From: Volvariella volvacea V23
Lineage: Eukaryota > Basidiomycota > Agaricomycetes > Agaricales > Pluteaceae
NCBI GenBank assembly: GCA_000349905.1
Contig: KB722737.1
Location: forward strand, 1-11,304
Direction: 5' to 3'
Length of the DNA: 11,304 nt
This document shows positions 1-8,805 of the stretch, piece by piece. The translations under genes and the position numbers were made by a program. How positions within the stretch are numbered: position 1 is the stretch's first letter; every line of letters begins with the position of its first letter. A model generated the notes under the pieces. It worked only from the letters and a program-made list of their open reading frames with translations. It did no database searches and was not told the DNA's origin.

Positions 1-2021
1 GTGTCCTGCTGTCCTTGTCACTCTTGTTATCTTACTCATTCTCTGTGGTGTGTTAACTCATGACCTCGAATTGACGCATTAAGGTGAAGTCGCCATAACA
101 CATGCATAATGTCTTGGGGTTTTCATTAAAAGGAGCACTTGCTATGTTCTAAGTGCAGACATATTTGTCCTCATTTCTATGGTGGTTGTTATCCACAATG
201 ATCTAATGCAGAAATTGTATGTCTTTAAGTTGCTATTTTTGCAAAGCAGTCTTACACAGGTCTGTTAGGTCAAAGGATAATTCCAAATACCTAAGTTAGT
301 GGGGTGGAGCATGAACTTCATATCCATAAGTTTTCAGAGTACATAATTTTGCCTGTTCTCAAGCCCTTTTCCTTGTACCAGAACTCTAGATATACAATGC
401 CCTTGGAATTATACATACCAACACAAAAAATGTCCCATCAAGCCTGAAGATATTGATAAATTGATTCTGGATGTGTTGCATCAACTGCTTATAAAACATC
501 ATCACCATGACCTTACCAAGAAAATGTCCTCCTTTGGTTGAAGGTTTGTCTGGTTATTCTGTTATCCCCTTTTTGTTAATCTAGCTTGATGGCAGGAGCA
601 AAGTCATTACCCAGAGCCACTGACTTGATAGCACATTGGTATGGAGGGCTTTTTTTGGACAAAAACCCCTGATAAGGGAGCTAGATCAGCTGGATCCAGC
701 TGGACCAGCAGGATTTTCTTGGCACTGGGTCCAGATGATCCAGACAATCCAGACAGTCAGTTAATATTATTTATTTTTGAAGTAAAATATGTATTTTTCT
801 ATTGTGAACCCAGCTATATATCTGGCAAGCTAAGTGTTAAATACATTGTTTTCTAATTGCTAACTACCTATTTGCACATGATCCAGATGATCTAGCTCAA
901 TCCAGCACCATTGCATCACCCCCATATTTTTGTCCGATGTGGCCCATCATACATTGGGAGTGGGGAGGGTGCTTTGCAGAGAGCAACTCGAAATTCGACA
1001 GCCTAAGCTCTGTTGATTTTGTGGCTGGCCCTGTTTTGCTATGGCCGCGATGGAAGTGATTGTTTCTCACATTTGTGGGTCAATGGCAGCATTAGGTAGA
1101 GAAGGGTGGTGGAGTCATGTGCAGTTTAAATTAGCATTCAAGGCTATCATGATGCGCTTTTCCAACATATTTTCCTTGATTCATAATATGTAACACTCAA
1201 TGTAGTATTGATGCAGTCAGAAAATGATTTCATACTGTACAACGACCAGTTGTAGTGAGCGTGTTGTGATGGTTCAGGTCAAAATTACGAGTAATAAAAT
1301 GTTTGGATTGGGGAATTGGACGGATACGGGAGGTCGGCACTGGTGTTGATTCCACAAGGAAATTAGCTCCCGGACGAGAGGTTAAGTACTTGGATAATGG
1401 CTACATAATCAATACAGTGTTTATTTGCAGAGGCCATAAAAAGAAAGGAAATGCGACGAGGCCACGATGTGAGGATTTCATCCACACGCGTGCGGTAAAG
1501 GGAGTTGGGGTAAAACAACACGTGTCTCTTTATAGGGCTTGCTACTCATTGTCCTTCGCAAGGTAAAACGGCATATTCCTCCTTGGATTGGCCTACTCCC
1601 ATTGGGCCTTACAATGCTATTGGAGCGCCGAGCAAATTACCATTAGCCTTAGTTTCCGAACTTGAATCCTACTCGAGTTTTATATATTGTACCTAGGTGC
1701 TCGGTTTTGAAGATGAGTTTCAGTGGACTGTGTAGTAAGTTTGCGTGCGATGTCGCTGTGATTTTCTACGAGCTGCTACGATTTTGACGAATTTGTGCCG
1801 GAAACCCATTAGAGGCACTCCAAGTCCAAGGGTGCTAATATTACGTGATCGAGAGTCCGACGTCAGTTCAGGGATGCCTGGAGCAAAGCCCAGCCAATTC
1901 ACTCCTCCTCGTCCTTCTCACCGGACTTGCTACGACTTCCTCTCTTCTGCCACGTCCGTCTACCAGCACTGTACTTTTAAGCATTTTACGATTCACGACA
2001 TTACGACTCCCCCTACAAAAG
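1..2021. other. Gene-poor AT-rich region and kinase 5' flank
   Basis: No gene is supportable in these two kilobases. Open frames are short, begin at non-ATG codons, and read as low-information peptides without family motifs. The region contains the inverted-repeat element described separately at 678-898. The last few hundred bases must include the promoter and 5' untranslated region of the kinase starting at 2022. ATTGG pentamers (inverted CCAAT) lie at 1587-1591 and 1601-1605, but five-base matches are weak evidence. The rest could be decayed transposon or ordinary spacer; the sequence alone does not say which. Confidence 0.6.
678..898. repeat. Putative MITE-like element with 19-bp inverted ends
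   Basis: The left end (678-696, GAGCTAGATCAGCTGGATC) matches the reverse complement of the right end (880-898) at 18 of 19 positions. The interior of about 180 bp is AT-rich and non-coding. A 16-bp perfect palindrome, CAGCTGGATCCAGCTG, lies at 687-702. A direct copy of the right-end motif TCCAGATGATC occurs at 730-740 as well as 882-892, each followed a few bases later by AATCCAG. Short terminal inverted repeats around an AT-rich core fit a non-autonomous DNA transposon. No convincing target-site duplication is visible, so the boundaries are approximate. It could instead be a shuffled piece of a larger repeat. Confidence 0.45.
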
Positions 2022-5000
2022 ATGGAACAATCCACTGGCCTTGAGCGCTCCGAGTCAACGTCGTCATCGTCCGACTTTGGTACAGTTGTTCTCGTAAATC
2101 CGGATTCCCAAGAATGGCGCCCAGTCCTCCAGGTTTCGAACCAAGTAGTCCTATACCATCCAACTTCGCATGCCCTCACAATACGCCAAACGCCTACACG
2201 ATTCCCTTCTCCGCGACCATGCCCATATTGCAAACAGAAACTACCGCATGGATTCGAACCAGACCCCGCAATCGAGGACAGATTCAGCCCCATAAACCAC
2301 GACGGCTCAATTGCTGTCTCGGATCCTGCCTACCATTCGCGGGCGAGCGATTACTTCCGCTTACTGGCCGTCGCGAATGAGACTTCGTCGAGACCTTCTA
2401 CACCGCCGTTACCCTCACCGCGTAGAAACTCTTCGGAAGGACGAAGAAGAAGTAGTAGTGCGTTTCCTGCAGAGACGATGGCAGAGGGGTACTTCAAGGC
2501 GTTCTTTCAGGAAGAGTATAAGCTGGGTATGGGTGCGAATGGGTCGGTGTTCTTGTGTCAGGTTTGTATTTCAAAGTGATTTTCCTTATACGCGTACTCA
2601 AGTGTCATGAAATAGCATGTTTTGGATGGAAATCCGTTAGGTCCGCCTTTACCTCGTGTCACACACCCAAAACGCAAGGCCTAACTATTCTATTAGGTCA
2701 TTTCGCCGTAAAGAAGATCGCAGTCGGCGAATCGCATTCATACCTCCTGACTATATTACGAGAGGTAAGTCTATTCGCCTTTCAGTTTCGTTATTAAATC
2801 GACTTGGTTCTAGGTCCGCCTGCTGGAGAGATTGCACCACCCGAATATAATCACTTATCAGTACGCCTTCTGCTTTCACCTCATTCGTCGTTCATGACGC
2901 GTCGTTTGTCTTCAGTCACGCTTGGCTTGAGAGTTGTCAATTCTCCGCTTTTGGTCCTAAAGTACCAACGCTCCAGTGCGTCCCCCTTTCTTTACTTTAC
3001 GCGTTTAGCCCACTTACCGCTTTCTACACACCAGTGTGTTAATGCAATGGGCAGAAGGCGGCAGGTTAGTACTACACTCTCCACTCTTTCTCGGGTTCCA
3101 TTGTTTTCAAGTACTCACGTCCTCGATTCATCCAGTCTCGATGACCTAATAGATGCCCGTCTAGGCCGCCCCACAAAATACATCTTCATGGACCCCATGG
3201 CCCCGTTCATAGCCACAACAGACCTCGCAGGCGCAACACTCGCCTCCGCATCTCCCGCCACCGAAGGCCCAACCTCAAACGACGCCCAGGCCCGGGGACG
3301 AGGAGGACACGGCAACGGTATCGCTAACGGTGCGAGCCCCAGTCGACCGACTGTAGCCCACCAGAACAGCGGATACGACATCCACTCGCGGTCAGCCCGG
3401 ATCAAGGCGTTTAGGGCGATGCAAAAAGCGTCGCCCAGCGAGAGGGAGAGGATGAGGAGGGAGATGGAGGAGGTGAGGGGGTCGTCGGTGGGTGGGATGG
3501 GGAGGCCTTCGTGGAAGGCTGTGCATTTATTGAGTGCGGAGGAGGTAAAGAGTTTGTTTAAGGATGTAGTGGAGGGCTTGGCGTTTTTGGTTAGTTTTTT
3601 TGGTTTCGTGTCGAGGCTTGGAACTGATGTTTGATTTCTTTTTAGCATGACAAGTCAATTTTGCATCTGGATCTGAAGCCAGGGAATGTCCTATTGACGT
3701 GGGACGAAGGGAAGCTAATGTGAGTTTTGAGAGGCGCAGGTCTATATATCCGCATATACTCACCTATGCTTCACCTCTAGTCCTCGAGCGATGTTGTCAG
3801 ATTTTGGAACATCGAGGGATCGTCTTTCAAGTGCACGAATACGTTCAGGGAACACGGGAACGTGAGTACTATTCCATTTCGCTTATAATGCCTCTTCAGC
3901 ATTTCGGACCCTTACTAACCTTGTATTCCTCTTCCCCCAGCCTGGAATACGCCTCCCCCGAATCCCTACCGACACCCACAACGCATACACTCAACCAAGT
4001 AGATTCCAAGGCGGATATGTGGTCCCTCGGAATGATACTGCATAAACTGCTGTTCTTCAAGCTACCGTATAGGTATGCAGCTGATGGTGACGCTGCAGGA
4101 GGAGGAGAGAACGGAGTAGGGGGAGCGGGCGTAGGTATGTCTGGGAGGATGGATGAAGCGGACAAGCTGGATAGGCTGGAGAAGGAGGTTTTGGACTATC
4201 CTGGGTGCGTATATGTTCACTTGCACCGTTCATGTCGAGGTATCCGCGTTTGCTGATTGAGGATATAGATTCAAGGCCTCACCTGCGCTTGCGACGACGT
4301 TTGAGGCTAGGCGGTTGCCTAGGTCGTTCCTCGTGTTGCTGGAGGGGTTGTTGAACGTCGTGCCTTCTTCGAGACCTTCGTGTGAGAGGGTTTCGGCAGC
4401 GATAAAAAGCGGCAAGGTAGATGATGTTTTCGTTGCTCTTGTTCATTCGCCATTACTCACTGTATCACTTAGTTTGACCCTCTGGAGGAACATGAAATTA
4501 ACCAATCTCCCACTGAAGGCTCTCTTATACCCATTCGGAGAACTTCGGACCCACATGTACCCACTAGTCCAAGCTTGAGCGCAAGTACACAAGTACAATC
4601 TAATACCGTGGCGTCTGTGTCTGTTCAAGGACAGACGGCAGCAATAGCGGCAACTACAGCGGTGATAGCAACGAGAGGGGAGAGGATGAAGTCCCCTGCC
4701 AGGGCTGTACCGAGTTTGCCTGCTCCTCCTATTCCCGCTGGTGCTGAGCAGCGAAATGCGGAGGTGGACCTTATGCCGAGACGTAGCCCGGTACTATCGT
4801 TGCCTGCTCCGAGACCAGAGGATAGCGTAGAGCCTGATGTTAAAGCTGACGCCGACACTGGTGTCTCTGAGAAGGGAGGGCTGTGGCAGAGCCTTTCTGG
4901 CACGAGGCGAGGAGGTGTTGGGCAACGACGACACGTGCAGAGACGAGGTGGGGGGTTGGTGAGGAAGTTGAAGTGCCCAGATTGGAGGGATGGAGCGTTT

Positions 5001-5308
5001 TGGGCTAGAACGCTCAAGTCTTGTATCCTCGCCGTCAAGGTTCGTTTCTTCTTCACCATCGGCCCCAGCGTCATTTCTAATTGTTCGTCTAACCTATCTA
5101 GGTTATGACAATATCCAGACTATGCTCTACCACGGAGCAAGACAACGGGTCCGGGCCACATTCTCTAGCGGTGGCTTTGTTGACTTTGGTGGCCATTTCG
5201 GATACGTGGTTTGAGGAGCTCTGGGTGACGTTTGTGTTGCTGCTGGTGCATGTGGTGGCGGTCAAATATGGATGCGTTGTTGGATTGGGGTTGGGGTGTT
5301 GCTCATAG
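2022..5308 (+). CDS. IKS1: IKS1-family serine/threonine protein kinase, 13 exons, 854 residues
   Basis: Proposed exons: 2022-2561, 2616-2640, 2697-2764, 2814-2860, 2916-2975, 3035-3064, 3136-3589, 3646-3719, 3781-3861, 3941-4204, 4269-4416, 4473-5039, 5102-5308. All introns are GT..AG, 49-79 nt, and phases close exactly. The ATG at 2022 is the first in its open frame and has a good context (AAAGATGG). The N-terminus (about 20-160) carries a VVLVNPDSQEW stretch and a single CPYC, as in fungal IKS1 proteins. The kinase domain spans roughly 166-590: glycine loop GMGANGSVF near 169-177, ATP-binding Lys194 (FAVKK), helix-C Glu211 (REV), catalytic loop HLDLKPGN 415-422 with Asp417, DFG 440-442, SPE 465-467, DMWSLG 485-490. 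Leu416 replaces the Arg of HRD, so it is a non-RD kinase. An insertion of about 115 residues (about 268-383) separates the upper C-lobe helices. Low-complexity sequence follows the kinase, then two C-terminal hydrophobic stretches (about 808-818 and 826-840), which suggest membrane association. Substrates are unknown. Family assignment is strong; the smallest exons are inferred. Confidence 0.9.
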
Positions 5309-5743
5309 GTGTGCTCGTCGTTCTTGCCATGGGGTGTCGGCTTTGTTTTGCTGCATTGTTGTTTTTTTTTGGCTTTCATTGCTTTATGCACTTTATGGGT
5401 TCCTTTCTTCCCTTGTTGCTCAAGCGGTTTGAATTGCATTTTGGGAATTGGAGTTTGGTTGTTTTTTTTTTGTTATTGGATATGCTTTCGCGCTTTCTAG
5501 ACCTGTTTTGCGTTATTATCGTCTATCACATAATCATCCTCATGCACCATCATCATGTTTTAATCTATTCTTTTCAATTGTACAAGCTACCACACATTGC
5601 ATCTTGCGTTAACAAGCACGCATCTACATCCTGCATTATCTCACATTTGGTGAGCATTCTAGATATATCATAAATCCAGCAGCAGAGCAATTATTCCTCA
5701 GGCTGTGTCGATAAATCCACTCAATATAAGGAATAACGGACAA
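5309..5743. other. Convergent 3' spacer between kinase and P450 genes
   Basis: This spacer separates two convergent genes and should hold both 3' untranslated regions and polyadenylation sites. It is T-rich on the plus strand, with T runs near 5360-5370 and 5462-5470. A hydrophobic open frame across 5272-5673 is a by-product of the T-richness. No classical terminator, RNA gene or further coding sequence is visible. Confidence 0.6.
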
Positions 5744-7920
5744 TTATTCTTGGAAATACTCGTAATTTTCTGTGCGCTGAATAGCAACAGTTGCTTCCTG
5801 GGAGCGCGGGACAAACTTGCATTTAAAGGGAAGAGGCGGGCTATACGTGGTGTGCGTCGTCAGGAGAGTAGAATTCTAGTTTAGTAATGGACATACGCCA
5901 CCATCGTAGACTCCCATTCCATGGGGGGTTCAATGGTATTACCATTCTCGTCGACAGGCTTGGAGATATCAAACAGCGCGACAAGACATGCTATCGTCAT
6001 CCAGACAGTCATGGAGGCGAAATATCTCCCGGGGCAGATTCTGTGGTGTTGTTGGTAATTGTCGATGGTAAATTTAGATCAATGAGTCATGGACCAACCT
6101 TCGACCAAACCCAAATACAATGTCCTCTGGATTAAGTACTTCGCTGTTCGGCTTACCGTCTTTCAAAAATCGTTCAGGGTTAAAGACGTGTGGCTCAGGA
6201 TATGTGTCTTCATTATGTGCCATCCCCCTACCATTTTTATCGTGTTATTATCTCATAAAATAGGGTGTAAAGAACACACCACAGGTTGACCATAATGGTC
6301 GAGTTTCCAGGGATCCGATAGCCCTTGTACGTGTCCTCAGTTTCACTCGAATGAACGGCTATAATCCAATAAGACAGATGCATTTATCATTGAGGGGTGA
6401 ATCATACCGAGCGGGCTAGGTACAGCCCATCTCCACGCCTCCTTGATTACAGCGGATAAATATGGCAAGGAATCTCGGTCTTTGAATTCTGGGAGATGAC
6501 CTGGTTGAACCACTCCATCGATTTCGGCTTGTGCTTTCTTTAAAACCTTGGGGTGACACATTAGTGCGAGAATGGCATTCAAAATCGTCGTGATAGTCTA
6601 TCGTGGACTTTGTGAGCTCAAACTGAATATTCCTATAGAAGCTAACTCACTGTGTCGCTTCCAGCTGAAACGAGGAGCCCATTAGCGCCCGCATAACTCT
6701 ATTAGGAATTGTCCACACACCAGTATACATCATCCCTGCCGAGTTCTTGACCACCCTCTCCAATTCTTCGAAGTCCTCCTTGCCCGTAATTTCCCGCAGT
6801 CCATCAGCCACGACGGATTCAATACAGTTCCCTGACAACTAAATAAAAGGATTTCCACCAGGAACACCAACGCCTGGGTTGTAGAACTTACAACATCCTT
6901 TTTCACAGCCTGATAAGGAACCTCGACCATGTCTTTGGCAAGCTTTCTCCATTCCTTGGCCTTGTGTTTGAATTCAGCGAATGGCATCCAATCTGGGATG
7001 TATTTTAGCCAAGGTAGAGCGTCAACGAGCCATCTACCCGGGACACCGTTTTCAGTCAAGCTTGCTAAAGCCTTCTGGGACAGCTCAATGTAAGGATCAT
7101 TGTGTGCCCGTACCTGAATCCCGTATGTTATCAGGATTATTAGCTCGGAAGACATGCTAACGCAGCGGCATTCGGAAATTAAGCGATTAAAAAGAAGAAA
7201 TGAGTCGACGTACTGTCGGACGTGATAACGGTAGTCATCTGGTTCTGCAAGTATGCTGCGTAGAAATGTGTGGGTTGACTTTAGCACATGAGGGGCAAAC
7301 CTTGTGACTACAGACGGTCGAAATGACTGCGTCACAATTTTGCGGTGATCTCGCCTAAAGTTTTCGGTGGTAAGGAAGGGAAAATAATAGTAAGAGTACG
7401 ACTGACCAACTAGGACCTAGGTATACGGCATCAAGAACAATACTGGCTTCAATCTTCATACATACTCACCGTATTTCATGAACGCAAAAGCGAAATCCCA
7501 ACCCATAACCTCGCAGATCATTGGGAACGTTGGCCTAATCGATAGTTAGCCCGGGGAAGAACATGCACGAGAAATCTACCTACTTGCTGGAATACGATGC
7601 TGACCGTCGCTCAAGTAGCTCCTTGGCTGCATCAATAGAATTTATTATGATCATGCTCCGCCCTGCTAAATTCAGATGAATAACATCGGGGTCTAAAAAC
7701 TATATTTCACTTCTTCTGTGAAGGATTTATGAACTAAATACCCACCATATATTTTTCCCCATTCAGCGTAAACCTTCCACTCGTCACGCTTAGGGATATT
7801 CAATGCATTTCCGATGAGGAATCTTCCTGGTGGCCCAGGGGGAAGTGAGAACTTATGCTGCTTGCGCCGGAGGAGGTATAAAAAGCAGAGGATGGCAGCG
7901 ACTGGAAGTAATTCGTGCAT
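5744..7920 (-). CDS. Microsomal cytochrome P450 monooxygenase, 13 exons, 511 residues
   Basis: Exons in transcript order, minus strand: 7746-7920, 7584-7692, 7470-7534, 7407-7416, 7214-7354, 6892-7156, 6721-6838, 6651-6664, 6408-6597, 6280-6358, 6099-6227, 5897-6040, 5744-5840. The introns are 49-58 nt, all GT..AG, and the phases close to 512 codons. Motifs in order: hydrophobic N-terminal anchor (about 4-17) followed by RRK; proline hinge PPGPPG 27-32; helix-C W120-R121 with R124; helix-I AGSDTT 295-300; ExxR Glu352/Arg355; PERF 406-409; heme loop FGFGRRICPG 427-436 with Cys434 as thiolate ligand. These predict an ER-anchored haem monooxygenase fed by NADPH-P450 reductase. The length is normal and there is no internal stop. 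The general look resembles basidiomycete P450s often labelled O-methylsterigmatocystin oxidoreductase-like. That label says nothing certain about substrate, and no biosynthetic neighbours are present. The last exon is easily missed because reading through intron 12 meets a TAA at 5881-5883 after 484 residues. Confidence 0.93.
7407..7416 (-). other. 10-nt microexon (exon 4) of the P450 gene
   Basis: Reading on the minus strand, the ten bases GTCCTAGTTG lie between acceptor CCTAG and donor GTCAGT, flanked by introns of 53 and 52 nt. Including it turns ...KYG into YGPSWRDHRK, restoring the helix-C tryptophan and arginine that contact a haem propionate in P450s. Skipping it with the same donor breaks the frame. 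The main alternative is one longer intron from a shifted donor, which gives YGERDHRK and loses the tryptophan. Confidence 0.75.
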
Positions 7921-8805
7921 GACTGAACCTTTAAAAAGTGTCTTAGCCGGGACACAACTTGTCTTTATACGAGCTTAAGTTTGACTTACTTGTTGTACAA
8001 CTGCAATTTATGAGGTTGACTTTAACTGTGGAAAGGGTAGCTGACCGAACGGGAGTTTCAGAGTACTTATTACCGCTTGTCTTTATTTGTGTAGGATAAA
8101 GTCGGATTTTGGTGCAGGGATTGGTACAGGGATGTATTGAGAGTCGTTGAAGGACCAATTGAGAAGAGGAGGGAGAGAAGCTGATGATAGTTCGGTAGGG
8201 AAACGACTGGGACTCGTCCGAGTTTGTTTGATACACGAGTGACTGAATAATATGCCGAGAGTTTGGCTGTCAGTAAACTGACGAAGGACGTACAGGTGAC
8301 GGCAATATTGGGAGTTGGAGAAACTTGTCGTGTTGACTTCATCCAATCACCGCTATGAGAAGACAACAAGGTCAGGGTCTACACGTATATTAGTGGATCT
8401 GGAAGCCACCAGAGTCAACAAATGACTACCAGTTAGCCCACCAAACCTGGGTCAGGCGTTGATCTGAGGAGAAAAGGATAAGATAAAAGATTGTGGAATA
8501 GTAGTTACATACAAATAAGGTGTGAAAAAGCGGCACGTCATCCAAAGCCCTGCCAGTGGCCCGGAGGACCATCCCTTGGAGTGAGAGACATTAGAATGCA
8601 GGAAGACATCCAAGTTCTAAGGGAAGTGATTTTCCCAAGTCGCCTCATCCCAAAGCTAAGAAGTTAAAGAACAGATCCGTTTTCTCTGATCCACTACAAA
8701 CATCAACAAACACCCCACTTTCTTTCACGCCGTTGTCAGAGTGTGAAGGTATGCTCAATCAGCTGAAGAATAAAGCGAACATTGTAATCTACTAATGTAG
8801 TTGAT
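7921..8805. other. Divergent spacer between P450 and first F-box relic
   Basis: No gene is supportable here. The proximal part is the P450 promoter, with the TATA candidate at 7963-7969 and a CCAAT pentamer at 8155-8159 among pyrimidine-rich minus-strand sequence. Three overlapping minus-strand open frames (7943-8369) lack family features, and two of their starts are not ATG. Nearest the F-box relic, a plausible small intron runs 8749-8800 (donor GTATGC, CTAAT-type branch sequence, acceptor TGTAG). Joining across it extends the F-box reading frame back to about 8595, still without an ATG. Confidence 0.5.
7963..7969 (-). promoter_or_regulatory. Candidate TATA box of the P450 gene
   Basis: TATAAAG on the minus strand lies 43-49 bases upstream of the P450 ATG at 7920. 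This position fits a TATA element with a short leader. The match is good but short, and no transcription start is known. Confidence 0.45.

Noticed and set aside
1303..1566. 87-codon plus-strand open frame starting at TTG
   Set aside because: It has a non-ATG start, no recognisable motif and an ordinary composition for chance open frames in this spacer.
1868..2293. 141-codon open frame on the minus strand
   Set aside because: It overlaps exon 1 of the kinase antisense, has no family motif, and is a shadow of the codon bias of the real exon.
3115..3648. 177-codon minus-strand open frame
   Set aside because: It lies antisense to the 454-nt kinase exon, which encodes recognisable kinase sequence. 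The antisense peptide shows none.
4625..5074. 149-codon minus-strand open frame
   Set aside because: It is antisense to kinase exon 12. The plus frame joins in phase with the kinase on both sides, so the minus frame is a shadow.
5272..5673. Hydrophobic 133-codon open frame after the kinase stop
   Set aside because: Its hydrophobicity comes from T-rich 3' spacer sequence. It overlaps the kinase C-terminus in another frame and has no family features.
7355..7469. Single longer intron in the P450 instead of two introns plus a 10-nt exon
   Set aside because: A donor shifted to GTATGT (7464) would keep the frame as KYGERDHRK, but it loses the helix-C tryptophan. The two-intron model gives family-correct sequence with normal intron lengths.
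5744..7920. Aflatoxin-type pathway role for the P450
   Set aside because: Similar P450s often carry that label, but no polyketide synthase or other pathway gene is in the window, and substrate cannot be read from these motifs.
8070..8369. Overlapping minus-strand open frames upstream of the P450
   Set aside because: They are Ser/Thr/Leu-rich readings of a pyrimidine-rich promoter strand, some with non-ATG starts, and two frames are open over the same bases.
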